A stretch of DNA of 64,000 nucleotides. It comes from Micropterix aruncella. Its lineage: Eukaryota > Arthropoda > Insecta > Lepidoptera > Micropterigidae. The DNA lies in contig OX155980.1 of assembly GCA_944548615.1 (NCBI GenBank), positions 61,634,965 through 61,698,964 on the forward strand, written 5' to 3'. Below the pieces are notes generated by a model. It made no database searches and had not been told where the DNA came from. It saw only the letters and a list, made by a program, of their open reading frames with translations. Both the position numbers and the translations under genes were made by a program. Shown one piece after another: positions 22,561-34,081 of the stretch; position 1 is the first letter of the stretch, and each line of letters starts with the position of its first letter.

Positions 22561-23361
22561 CTTTATTGGTTAACGAGTTAAATAATATTTTTTTTTCTCA
22601 AAATGATTCATAGAAAATGAAGACTTCGAAAATCGACTATGAAAAATACGGTATAAAAATAGCCGATAAAAAAATCGAAGACAAGAAAGCAAAAGATTTT
22701 GAAAATCAAATGCAAATAAACTATTGCTCTTATTATAGCCAGTAGCCAATAGCGACGCATTGTACTTTGCATCATCAAGACGAAATTTGGGACCGTATAT
22801 CTATTTTAAATTTACAGAATTGACCAATAAAAGTAACAGATTTTTTCAAAAAAGAAGAGTAGGTATTTAATGTAATATTTCTTTGCGTAGCAGATAAGAT
22901 TAGATTTGTTTTGATTTTTCTCTTTTCACCAGATCTTATGTCTGTTATGGGATAACAGTACTTAAAACATAGAGAATCAACGTTTATTTTTTTCTTTAAT
23001 TCATTTAGATTCCTCATTCATTTATTCATTCCTAAAAACTATATTTAAATGAATGAATAACTTAGCGACCTATATTTAATAAATAAAAGAAAAAAAATAT
23101 ACAATAAATACACGAATAAATTGACCAATAAATTAAGTATGTTAAAAAGATTCCTTATTGGACACATATATGTAGCTCATTATTGATAGCAGCCTTTTAT
23201 TTGAAATCGAATTATGTAGTATAATCATATTAATTCGTTTTAAATATAGTTAAGTAAAAGTATATATTATTAAGTATCAAATATGACCAAAAAAATTTTG
23301 GATGATACGCAGTATGAACGACATTTTTTTGAGAAAAATTTAAACAGCATTGTTATTGCAG

Positions 23362-23487
23362 AAAATGGTGTGCACAACTATTAGACCGACCCGGTTGCCG
23401 TATCCGGAGATGATGCACTGGGACACAGCAGCGCAGTTTGTAGGCGACTTTCTGGACTACGAGCCTCTCGAGAAGCCCATCCTATTT
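23362..23487 (+). CDS. DRC7: Dynein regulatory complex subunit 7, second coding exon
   Basis: Acceptor TTATTGCAG at 23361, donor GTGAGT at 23488, 42 codons, phase 0 on both sides. The product, KMVCTTIRPTRLPYPEMM then HWDTAAQFVGDFLDYEPLEK and PILF, continues exon 1 directly and matches the DRC7 block that in vertebrates reads STTLRPTLMPYPELYNWDSC. The next expected block, a Cys-containing transglutaminase-like segment (GNCF...LLCS..IGAGY), was looked for downstream on both strands and not found in the window. Intron 1 is 5.8 kb and filled with repeats. Confidence 0.8.
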
Positions 23488-24776
23488 GTGAGTTTTTTTA
23501 ATTTTTTGAATCAGTTGTTATTGTTGATAAAAATGTGCAATGATTACCCAAAACATAAGTTAAATAAGAAGTGACACCATTCATGGAATATTTATCAACA
23601 GCGAGAATGATATAAAAAAATCTTACAGATATGTGTTCACAATGCGGTCGCAGAGCTGTGTTTTAGCATATTAGCGCTGCTTTTTATCTCTGTTAGACAC
23701 ACCCGACCGAAACGCCGATTAATTCACTGTGCAATGTTTATCTCTATTTCTTTCTTCCTTTATTTATTTATTTATACTTGTTAATCATCAAAAATATAAA
23801 ATACTCTTGGAACACGGAAACTGACATTGATCTTTAAGACGTCCTCATAATTTCATCAATCCCATGGTCGACTAACTCATTTGACATTTGAAAGTTTCCA
23901 CAGTAGCTAAAATACTTCTGTATTAAAATGCCACCTTTGGAACATTTTCGTATCTGATGTTTAACCTTTCGGAAGGCAGTGTTTCCTTCGAAAATTTGTT
24001 TGAAGAAAGTGTGTGCAAGCATATATATAACGGTGGCTTATTCGATGGCAGGCTTCAATGACAGGCTTTTACTGCAGTGGGAGGAGAAATAGAGCCGATA
24101 ATTGAATAAATACATATATACGGTTAATACTAAAAACGCCGATCGGCGTTCGTGGCCACCCAGGGGTTAAGAAATGTACCAATATCAACCATTGTATGTG
24201 GTATATTGCGTTTTTATTAATTGCATAATGTTCGTATCTCTTTTCACCGAAAAACTGTATAGATAATATAACAGTAGATAAACATGCCAATCTGCCAGAT
24301 AGGCTAATTGAATAGAGATTTATAATAATAATTTAGGGACGCGTGTCGAAAGTAGACCAAACGCTACTTGACCACGGTTTACTATCTTATAGAATATTCG
24401 GGAATATGATTACCTGTGTAAGGGTTGTACGAATGGTCAAATTCTTATATGGTACTTACACAGTTTACCGTTATGTGTATATATTAAACTTATGTAACTA
24501 ACAATAAACTAAATTACATATTACATACATATTCACCGTGACCACTCGACCGCTAAACACCGCTCTGGAATTCGACAAAATATTTGTGTTAGGTAGTAAG
24601 TCTCGTTACTAATCTTTACCTAACGTACCTACATAGTTAGTCATGAATTTTAATATTATGTAGATTATCAATAAACAGTATCAAAGAAAATTACATAAAT
24701 AATATAAATAGTCAATCGTAAAAACTTATTTATTTCGTAAACTCGTAAAGGCTTATTTATTATAATAGTCACTAAT
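23488..24776. other. DRC7 intron 2 or intergenic, no gene recognised
   Basis: AT-rich sequence with no supported feature. Confidence 0.4.
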
Positions 24777-24960
24777 TCTAATGGAATCCTACTAAAAGTT
24801 ATTCATCACAATAACCAAAATAGTCAGTAAAAAGTTAAATAATTAAAATAGAAGCCTAATATTTGAAATAGTCAAAAATTCGAATGGATACTAAAAGGTA
24901 TTCATCGTAATATCTAAAGTATTCATTGGAATGTTAAATAATGAAATTTAAGCCACGCCA
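24777..24960. repeat. Diverged two-copy tandem repeat (~105 bp)
   Basis: TCTAATGGAATCCTACTAAAAG then TTATTCATCACAATAACC recurs as TCGAATGGATACTAAAAGG then TATTCATCGTAATATC about 105 bases later; GTTAAATAAT(T/G)AAA closes each unit. Confidence 0.5.
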
Positions 24961-25037
24961 TATGTATTAAAAAAAACAAAAATACAAATATAAGAAAAAA
25001 TAAAATAACCAGACAATAAAAAAGGCTCTCCTTTTGA

Positions 25038-25410
25038 AGGGTGACGTTCCCAGTTATAGACACCCTTAAGCACTTTTCAGCACTCACTGGCATGCAGTAC
25101 CCACATTTTAAATCTTCGGTCTTTCCACCTTTGAAAGTAGTTAGTGCAAACCTTATGTGTTAATACTGCCACAAGAAATGGTAATAAAACCTTTCTATGT
25201 ATTTTTTATAAAAAAGTTTTCTTCAATATCTTGCGAAGTAAAATTATGGACATGAAACAACCAATTATGGACACCCTTTGTGCCAGTTATGGACCCAGCT
25301 TTGGCCAGTTGTTAAATAACGTCTCAGGTCCAGAGGTGGGCAGTGATAACGTCACATTATCTTTAGATAAGATAAACTGGACAGGTGCCCGTAACTGGGA
25401 ACGTCACCCT
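25038..25410. mobile_element. 373-bp inverted-repeat element
   Basis: The ends are near-perfect inverted copies: AGGGTGACGTTCCCAGTTA at 25038 and TAACTGGGAACGTCACCCT ending at 25410. Internal pieces of the end motif recur (CAGTTATAGACACCC, AATTATGGACACCC, CAGTTATGGACCC). No clear target duplication was found and nothing encodes a transposase. Confidence 0.7.
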
Positions 25411-25734
25411 ATATATTTTTGTGAAATTATACGTCTCCAATAGGTATATGTGATAGAAATATATGTGAATGAATATAAAACAATAAATCATATTAATAAT
25501 TAAGTAAGAAAATATGGCTAACTATACTTAAATATTTAATATAGACCGTATATTATACTTAAATATTAGACCGTATAAATTGAGTGCATGGAATATAAAA
25601 TAATGCCGTGTTTGCCTAAAACATCGTTCACATTGTAGTACCACTTAACATCGTCCCAAAATCTTAGTATTGATGTATAAAATATACGTCAAATTCTAAA
25701 TATTGACGTAATATAAATAATATAGTTGTCTACT

Positions 25735-26260
25735 AGCATTGATTATATCTATATCGTATTAGATTTCTCAACGTCGTACTACGGTTTAGCTACTATGATT
25801 TTACTACGAGGCGCAACGTGTAGATGGCGCTCAAAGTTTCAAAAATTGATTAATTTTCTCTTATTATGTTCAATATGGCAGTGTTCGTAGTATAGTATGT
25901 TCATTTCACTTAGTATGTTCAGTATGGCGACGCATTTCAGATGGCGCTCTAAACACGCCTATACGGTTTGAAATAATAATTAAACAACAAACGTATTTTT
26001 AACCATAGCTCCTATTGTATTTATAAAATTTACATAACTATATCAATTTTTAATACGCTATACATGTTTCAAAACATAATAATTAGGCACTTTAGTGTTC
26101 AAGTAGACTAATAGATGACGTTCTATATTTCGTATTATTTCTGCGGTGTATTCGGATCATTTAAAAAATGCAGCAGATGGCGCTACTAATTTTGTCATTG
26201 GTAAGTCCTTCATAAAAAAATTAATATCAATGTTCATAAAACACATAAAAAAATTAATTA
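25735..26260 (-). mobile_element. MITE family M1, copy 1 (inverted, truncated)
   Basis: The end ATTGATTATA, then GTATTAGATTTCTCAACG, followed by GATTTTACTACGAGGCGCAA and CGTGTAGATGGCGCTC, matches the reverse complement of the right ends at 27025 and 52425. It lies head-to-head with the copy at 26375. Confidence 0.65.
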
Positions 26261-26374
26261 TCAATGTACACCTACGGTTCGGGATGTACCGTATATTCTA
26301 CTTTTTAAAATAATATATAATATTTTAAAATATATATACGTTGTTAAAAAAATCGAGCTAGTTCTAATAGTAGC

Positions 26375-27025
26375 ATTGATTATTATATGTATGCTATTAG
26401 ATTTATCAACTTCATATTACGATTTGGCTATTGTTCTGCGTCGGCGAAACTCAGGTGGCGTTGATAGCAATGACGGCGAAACTAATAGCAATGTATTTGG
26501 CCGTCAATAATAACATTTTCATGAATGGTTTTTTTATACAGATCTAATTGATTGATTAAACCCCAATAACTTAACCAATAATAACATACAATTATTAGTG
26601 CCATCTATCGAATTTCATATAGGCGCATTACATCACAAGAAATAATACGGAGTGTTAGAATGACATCTATTAGTTTATCTAAACTTTAAAGTGCGTAATT
26701 ATTACTTATTGAAACCCAGCAAATTAAGAAAAAGGTATCTTAATGTAAATCATATTAAAATAATAAGAACTATGATTAAAAAAAATATTTGTTATTGTAT
26801 TATTATTTTCTTTCGAGATATGATATCGTATAGGCGTATTCAGAGCGCTATCTAAAGTGCGCCGCCATAGTGACGGCCTAAGAACATATTTTACATAAGA
26901 GAAGATTAATCAATATTTGGAACTAAGAATGCCATCTACACGTTGCTTTCCTTAGTAAAATCCTAGCTGCCAAAAGGCATTTTGGTATTAAACAATGTAA
27001 TACCCTATATAATCAATAGTAATAG
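26375..27025 (+). mobile_element. MITE family M1, copy 2 (near complete, ~650 bp)
   Basis: It has ATTGATTAT-type ends in inverted orientation (ATTGATTATTATATG at left, TATATAATCAAT at 27013). Internal landmarks GTGCCATCTATCGAATTTCA, AATAATACGGAG, CGTATAGGCGT and TGCCATCTACACGTTGC are shared in the same order with 51830-52425. Noncoding. Confidence 0.7.
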
Positions 27026-27299
27026 GACGTTTTTCTTTTTATTAGTTTTATATATAATATTTCCTGGATGCCGAGGTCTAATCATGATTATGACGATTAA
27101 GGCGTTTATATTCTAGAAGGACGCCCTTGAACTACAATGTGAATAAATTTATAGTAGGTTATTCTACGATGTAATGGACCCCCACGTCCAAAGATAAGAA
27201 TAATCGCTTGGATGTTCTTGGAATGCACAACTGTGCAAAGACAAAATATGGAAACCTGATATATGGAAGTGTGCAGAGCGGCGGTTAAATTCATGTTGG

Positions 27300-28275
27300 T
27301 GGTCTTAACTGCTGGTTTCGATGTTTATCATCACCATTGCCTCAGCTCATTGCCAGTCTAGGCTTAGTTGAGAATCTTCGTTCGTTCCACTCTATCCTGG
27401 ACTTCGTCATTTCAGTTTATAACTCGGAGTCTTTAACTGCAGGATCAAGTCATTGCATATTTGGTCGTTCAACTGGTCGTTTAAACGGCGGTTCGATTTT
27501 TTATTTTTCCCCACGGGCCTATTGAACTTCAGGAATCTCATAACGTTTCCATCGGCATGCAGGTTTCGTGCAGCTTGGGCCACAAGATCCATGTTGTTCT
27601 CGGATCGGTTCAACTCACGATCCAGCTCCTATTCAGAAGCCTCCTCGTACGGAAGGCTACCCCGGGTAAGACTCTCGCGTCTCAGGCGCAACGTGCTGTT
27701 GTTGGACCTCACAGCTGTTGGACCGGTTTCTCCTGGCGGAATTGCATCCCGGCGCTACTGGACGGTTTGCGCACCGTTCGGCGACGCCAATCGCTTGTGC
27801 ACTCTGACTAATCGCTGGAGGAGTTTGGGGACTATGGAAATATACTGTCTTCTTAGCAACATGGGTGGATGTTGACTTGTTGTCATGCCACTCTTGAAAT
27901 GACCTTGAGCCACCCAATCCCGTGTGGCACTACGGGTAAAGGACGCCCAGGTCCGCGATAAATTCAAATTGAATTACCGCTGTAATGCAACAGGTACAGG
28001 CCGCGTAAACGACTTCGGACCCGTAACCAGTCGGGAGGACGGAGGTATCCTGAAGGTTATCTCCAGACGGAGATATCCTACCAAAACTGGGTACCTTTCC
28101 CGGTGCCTCGCCGTAAGGCGTTGGCCTTTAACGGGCTTGTTGGCGGAGCTAGACAGTAGGTTGTCTTGTCTCTAAGTTATTTATGTTCATCCCATGGCTG
28201 GAAGAATGATCACATATCGTAATACCAGCCTGGGGTGACGGGTTCGCCCGTTATAGTCGACACCGCCCTACTGTC
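27300..28275 (+). mobile_element. Retroelement-like dispersed repeat
   Basis: This block is GC-richer than its flanks, with overlapping open frames of 60-140 codons on both strands and no convincing domain. Its right part matches two other places: 28085-28180 to 15090-15215 (inverted) and 28228-28275 to 16798-16860. On the reverse strand, frames at 27407-27613 and 27657-27967 look like decayed protein (LNRSENNMDLVAQAARNLHA), perhaps a gag/ORF1 region. The class is undecided. Confidence 0.45.
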
Positions 28276-28516
28276 CGTTTCTTTATTCGACCATAACTTC
28301 TAAATGCTTCAACTGATTTCGAAACTGTGAATAGAGTACCCAAACGACAAATAAATAATTGTCCAAATACTCAAATGTCAATAACTTAAGATAAATACAT
28401 CGTGTTTAGTATCAATGAAAGGTCTGATTGAGTGCATTCCGACAAAATATAGGTAGCTTTACGAATAAATAAATAAACTACTATATCTACGGGATGTTAT
28501 TACTGCACGGGCATTT

Positions 28517-28979
28517 TTAAGCTATTGCATAGCTTTTATCGCGGGCCTAGGCCAGCGCGGCGACCGAATGAAGAAATTTCTTAACGAAAATTAATTATTT
28601 TAAACTGATAATTACGTCTAAACGAGTAGGTACTGCTTACGATTCGAAAAGAATATCATTTTCCTAATATTCTTAGCTTTGAATATTTTAGATTTTGTTT
28701 ATATGACATAGTGTAATAATTTGTGAAATTAGGTCTAACCGAACACAAAAACGACTACTACGCAAACACTATCTGGCGTATTATTATGAAACCTACACCA
28801 TTTTAAAGATAATTTAATTATCTATCTTTTTATCTACGATTATTTTCGAATAATCCGTTTTTTTTGATTTATCGAATAAAAAATTCGTGCGCGGCGCTCT
28901 ATCGGAAGACGTTTAAATTATTCCGAGTCATTTGAGTTCCGAGTTATCTGATATCAGAAAAAAAAAATAAAAAAAAAAT
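28517..28979 (+). mobile_element. GCTATTGCATAGC element, copy 3 (right end lost)
   Basis: The left end is intact, but the second palindrome arm and GC-rich tail are missing; after GATATCAG and an A run the sequence passes straight into the inverted copy 4. Confidence 0.75.
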
Positions 28980-29572
28980 ACGTGTGGCACTCGGGGACTG
29001 CCGCGGTAAAGCTATTGCATAGCATTTTTTAACAACTTATGCAATTATAATTATTTATTTATTTTATTTATGCAGCATGAAGAATTTTTTTCTGATATCA
29101 GATAACTGCGCTCTATCGGAAAACGTTGAAATTATTCCGAATCGATTCGGAATAATTTAAACTTCTTCCGATAGAGCGCACGAATTTTATTCGATAAAAC
29201 AAAAAAACGCATATTATTTTTTGACTATTCGAAAAAAATCGTAGATAAAAAGATAGATAATAAAATTATCTTTAAAATGGTGCAGGTTTCATAATAATAC
29301 GCCAGATAGTATTACCGTAGTAGTCGTTTTTGTGTTCGGTTAGACCTAATTTCGCAAATTAATTACACTATGTAATATAAACAAAATCTAAAATATTCAA
29401 AGCTAAGAATATTAGGAAAATGTTCTTATTTAACATATATTTTTTTCGAATCGTAAGCAGTACTCGTTTAGACGTAATTATCAGTTTAAAATAATTAATT
29501 TTCGTTAAGAAATTTCTTCATTCGGTCGCCGCGCTGGCCTAGGCCCGCGATAAAAGCTATGCAATAGCTTAA
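28980..29572 (-). mobile_element. GCTATTGCATAGC element, copy 4 (full length)
   Basis: Starts with the GC-rich end (ACGTGTGGCACTCGGGGACT) and finishes GCTATGCAATAGCTTAA. It has a small insertion around 29070-29085. Confidence 0.8.
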
Positions 29573-29578
29573 AAAAAT

Positions 29579-30172
29579 ACGTGTGGCACTCGGGGACTGC
29601 CGCGGTAAAGCTATTGCATAGCATTTTTTAACAACTTATGCAATTATAAATATTTATTTATTTTATTTTTTCTGATATCAGATAACTGCGCTCTATCGGA
29701 AAATGTTGAAATTATTCCGAATCATTTGCAGCTGAGAAAGCAAATGATTCGGAATAATTTAAACGTCTTCCGATAGAGCGCCGCGCACGAATTTTTTATT
29801 CGATAAAGCAAAAAAAAAAACGGATTATTCGAAAAAAATCGTAGATAAAAGAGAGATAATTAAATTATCCTTAAAATGGTGCAGGTTTCGTAATAATACG
29901 CCAGATAGTATTTGCGTAGTAGTCGTTTTTGTGTTCGGTTAGACCTAATTTCACAAATTAATTACACTATGTAATATAAACAAAATCTAAAATATTCAGA
30001 GCTAAGAATATTAGGAAAATGTTCTTGTTTAACATATATTTTTTTGGAATCGTAAGCAGTACTCGTTTAGACGTAATTATCAGTTTAAAATCATTAATTT
30101 TCGTTAAGAAATTTCTTCATTCGGTCGCCGCGCTGGCCTAGGCCCGCGATAAAAGCTATGCAATAGCTTAAA
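29579..30172 (-). mobile_element. GCTATTGCATAGC element, copy 5 (full length)
   Basis: Direct repeat of copy 4, separated by only a short A run. The central palindrome is at 29690-29785. Confidence 0.8.
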
Positions 30173-30184
30173 AAAAAAATATAT

Positions 30185-30252
30185 TATAATTGCATAAGTT
30201 GTTAAAAATGCTATGCAATAGCTTTACCGCGGCAGTCCCCGAGTGCAACACG
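30185..30252 (+). mobile_element. GCTATTGCATAGC element, right-end fragment
   Basis: Only the last ~68 bases (from TATAATTGCATAAGTTG) through the GC-rich tail are present; the tail reads TGCAACACGT instead of TGCCACACGT. Confidence 0.75.
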
Positions 30253-30348
30253 TATTTTTTTGTGGGTCAATCAGTACAACGGGATTACCAACTTTTAATA
30301 ACAATTTTTGAAAAAACAAAAAAAATGTTTTTTTTTGAAAATTACTTT

Positions 30349-30748
30349 TTAAGCTATTGCATAGCTTTTATCGCGGGCCCTGCCCGCGAACGAATGAAGA
30401 AATTTCTTAACAAAAATTAATGATTTTAAACTGATAATTACGTCTAAACGAGTACTGCTTGCGCTTTGAAAAAAATATATGTTAAACAAAGTACATTTTC
30501 CTAATATTCTTAGCTTTGAATATTTTAGATTTTGTTTATATTACATAGTGTAATTAATTTGTGAAATTTGGTCTAACCGAACACAAAAACGACTACTACG
30601 CAAATACTATCTGGCGTATTATTATGAAACCTGCACCATTTTAAAGATAATTTAATGATCTATCTTTTTATCTACTATTTTTTTCGAATAATCCGGTTTT
30701 TTTGCTTTATCGAATAAAAAATTCACGCGCGGCGCTCTATCGGAACAT
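30349..30748 (+). mobile_element. GCTATTGCATAGC element, copy 7 (right half lost)
   Basis: The left end has a shortened GC block (GGGCCCTGCCCGCG). The copy stops inside the first palindrome arm at CTCTATCGGA and is followed by inverted copy 8. Confidence 0.75.
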
Positions 30749-30756
30749 TAAAAAAA

Positions 30757-31345
30757 ACGTGTGGCACTCGGGGACTGCCGCGGTAAAGCTATTGCATAGC
30801 ATTTTAACAACTTATGCAATTATAATTATTTATTTATTTTATTTTTTCTGTTATCAGATAACTGCGCTCTATCGGAAAACGTTGAAATTATTCCGAATCA
30901 TTTGCGGCTGCGGAAGCAAATGATTCGGAATAATTTAAACGTTTTCCGATGGAGCGCCGCGCACGAATTTTTTATTCGATAAAACAAAAAAACCGGATTA
31001 TTCGAAAAAATCGTAGATAAAAAGGTAGATAATTAAATCATCTTTAAAATGGTGCAGGTTTCATAATAATACGCCAGATAGTATTTGCGTAGTAGTCGTT
31101 TTTGTGTTCGGTTAGACCTAATTTCACAAATTAATTACCCTATGTAATATAAACAAAATCTAAAATATTCAAAGCTAAGAATATGAGGAAAATGTACTTT
31201 GTTTAACATATATTTTTTTCAAATCGCAAGCAGTACTCGTCTAGACGTAATTATCAGTTTAAAATCAATAATTTTCGTTAAGAAATTTCTTCATTCGGTC
31301 GCCGCGCTGGCCTAGGCCCGCGATAAAAGCAATGCAATAGCTTAA
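30757..31345 (-). mobile_element. GCTATTGCATAGC element, copy 8 (full length)
   Basis: Same layout as copies 4 and 5. The terminal motif is slightly altered (GCAATGCAATAGC). Confidence 0.8.
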
Positions 31346-31432
31346 TAAAATAAATAAATAATTATAATTGCATAAGTTGTTAAAAATGCTATGCAATAGC
31401 TTTACCGCGGCAGTCCCCGAGTGCCAAACGTA
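31346..31432 (+). mobile_element. GCTATTGCATAGC element, right-end fragment
   Basis: AT-rich lead-in plus the GC-rich tail (TGCCAAACGT), squeezed between copies 8 and 10. Confidence 0.75.
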
Positions 31433-31437
31433 TTTTT

Positions 31438-31985
31438 TTAAGCTATTGCATAGCTTTTATCTCGGGCAGGCCAGCGCGGCGACCGAATGAAGAAATTTCT
31501 TAACGAAAATTAATGATTTTAAACTGATAATTACGTCTAAACGAGTACTGCTTACGATTCGAAATAAATATATATTAAACAAGAACATTTTCCTAATATT
31601 CTTAGCTTTGAATATTTTAGATTTTGTTTATATTACATAGTGTAATTAATTTGTGAAATTAGGTCTAACCGAACGCAAAAACGACTACTACGCAAATACT
31701 CTCTGGCGTATTATTATGAAACCTGCACCCTGTTAAAGATAATTTAGTTATCTATCTTTTTATCTACTATTTTTTCCAAATAATCCGTTTTTTTTTGCTT
31801 TATCGAATAAAAAAATCATTTGTTTCCGCAGCCGCAAATGATTCGGAATAATTTCAACGTTTTCCGATAGAGCGCAGTTATCTGATATCAGAAAAAAAAT
31901 AAAAAAATAAATAATTATAATTGCATAAGTTGTTAAAAATGCTATGCAACAGCTTTACCGCGGCAGTCCCCGAGTGCCACACGTA
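31438..31985 (+). mobile_element. GCTATTGCATAGC element, copy 10 (internal deletion)
   Basis: Both ends are present. Most of the first palindrome arm is deleted after the TATCGAATAAAAAAATC stretch near 31810, so the copy is ~50 bases short. Confidence 0.8.
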
Positions 31986-31997
31986 TTTTTTTTTTTA

Positions 31998-32090
31998 ACT
32001 AGTTTGAAAAGCTATGATCACGATGCGCCATCTAGCGGTTGGTAAAGTGTCGCTGATATTGTTTATTTACGACTTTATATCAAAACTTGC
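31998..32090 (-). mobile_element. Second trace of the 77-bp mini-element
   Basis: GCGCCATCTAGCGGTTGGTAA at about 32025, followed by GTCGCTGATATTGTTTATTT, is the reverse complement of 6020-6065. The other end is not recognisable. As at 6 kb it lies right beside a GCTATTGCATAGC copy. Confidence 0.5.
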
Positions 32091-32126
32091 TTACCACGTT
32101 GTACTGATTCACCCTCAGAAAAAAAA

Positions 32127-32720
32127 TACGTGTGGCACTCGGGGACTGCCGCGGTAAAGCTATTGCATAGCATTTTTAACAACTTATGCAATTATAATTA
32201 TTCTTTTTTTTTATTTTTTCTGATATCAGATAACTGCGCTCTATCGGAAAACGTTGAAATTATTCCGAATCATTTGCGGCTGCGGAAGCAAATGATTCGG
32301 AATAATAATTTAAACGTCTTCCGATAGAGCGCCGCGCACGAATTTTTTATTCGATAAAGCAAAAAACCGGATTATTCGAAAAAATCGTAGATAAAAAGAT
32401 AGATAATTAAATTATCTTTAAAATGATGCAGGTTTCATAATAATACGCCAGATAGTATTTGCGTAGTAGTCGTTTTTGTGTTCGGTTAGACCTAATTTCA
32501 CAAATTATTTACACTATGTAATATAAACAAAATCTAAAATATTCAAAGCTAAGAATATTAGGATAATGTTCTTGTTTAACATATATTTTTTTCGAATCGT
32601 AAGCAGTACTCGTTTAGACGTAATTATCAGTTTAAAATCACTAATTTTCGTTAAGAAATTTCTTCATTCGGTCGCCGCGCTGGCCTAGAGGCCCGCGTTA
32701 AAAGCTATGCAATAGCTTAA
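32127..32720 (-). mobile_element. GCTATTGCATAGC element, copy 11 (full length)
   Basis: Complete inverted copy with the central palindrome at 32240-32330. A 64-codon frame through its first part is shared in translation with the copies at 4.7, 6.1 and 30.8 kb. Confidence 0.8.
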
Positions 32721-33895
32721 AAATGGCCGTACTGTAATAACACCCATATAGTATATAAATAACTACACCGAGAGCAACCGACTGCATGCGGCAGCGGTGG
32801 CCGACGCGGGCTATACAAAACATCAAGAGCGGCGTGCAGCCCTGCGACGCAACACTCAGATAGCCGAGTCAATGGGCTCGGCTCACGCGAAGCCCCGATA
32901 AACGACAATTGGCTAGCGAAAGACATCACGGGCCTTGGACAAAGCCTGTAAACTGACTCACAGAATGCTCGATCGTCTATAAGCACTGAATGTTTATAGA
33001 GATAACATGCGTCAACGGTCTGAAAATGTTCTTTTTTTATAAAGCGGTTGTGTTTATTAAATTATTGTTCTTGTTTTCGTTATGTCCGAATAATAGGTAC
33101 GCTAGAATAGCGGGTCCCGAGCTGGTTTTCGCGGGGTTACGCGAGATATCCATAGGGTTTTCTTCAGTTTTTCGCAGATGTTTTGAAAACATTTAGGATT
33201 AGCGTTATCTATTACGAAAAAAACCTACATTATATTTCCCACGAAATAGGTTTCGCTTCTTTTATTGTAGAATCAATACATTAGGATCAGCGTGGGGGTC
33301 CAATTTGACAAAAAGCTTTGCCTGGCCGCGGGACGCGGGAACCGCTGGACGCGGACGCCGCGTTGTGGGCGCCGTTACTTTATAACAAATTAAACCCACT
33401 GGTACTCCGGTCTTATATTTATTTTATTAACGAATGTACCAAAAAAGAACCGGACATGCAGGTTGTTGTAGATAGATAATAGTTAGAAATAAACATTAAT
33501 GGTAGTAAATTGAAAAATATAGCCATATCCATATATTTATGCGAGCATCATTAGCTTCTCTTAGAGCAAAAGTGAAATCAAAGCGAGCGACGTCCTAAGG
33601 GCTCGCATATTGCCGCTGATATTCAAACGTTATATGATATTCAAACGTTTGAGAAATTAGAATTCAGATAAATAGAAAGATGTAAATAAAACAATCCTCA
33701 ATTCCACTTGATATAAAGATAAAGAATAATAGCAATATAACAAATTACCTTCTAATATAAGGTGAAAAAAATATAAAAAATACAATATTTAAATGTCTAG
33801 ATTTTTGTAATAGATTTCTAATGTTTAATATATAAAAAAAACATTGTCGTCCTTCTTGTATAAGCGAATTTGTTAGTAGCTTTCAAAAGTGGGTC
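32721..33895. other. Spacer with GC-rich patches
   Basis: No gene recognised. 32780-32960 (GCGGCAGCGGTGGCCGACGC) and 33315-33375 (CCGCGGGACGCGGGAACCGC) are GC-rich islands preceded by TATATAAATA at 32752. They could be pieces of LTR or promoter sequence. Confidence 0.3.
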
Positions 33896-34081
33896 TTATT
33901 TTACGACGATTTTTTTTTCACCAGGAAGGGCATTGAACACCTTGGGGCAATGAATCCAAATAGCGTCTAAATATAAAATAGCAATATTAAATGACGTCTG
34001 TTCTAGTGAACTGCCACTGCGACAATGAAGGCGATTGTCGCGGCGGTGTTGATGTGCGACTTGCATTATAAATAGGGACAA
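33896..34081 (-). pseudogene. Possible LINE C-terminal fragment
   Basis: The reverse-strand frame contains HQHRRDNRLHCRSGSSLEQT, then SFNIAILYLDAIW and KVFNALPGEKK. It resembles the C-terminal end of Jockey-like polyproteins (HxxRxxxxL...R...SF...YNxLP). Weak evidence. Confidence 0.35.
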
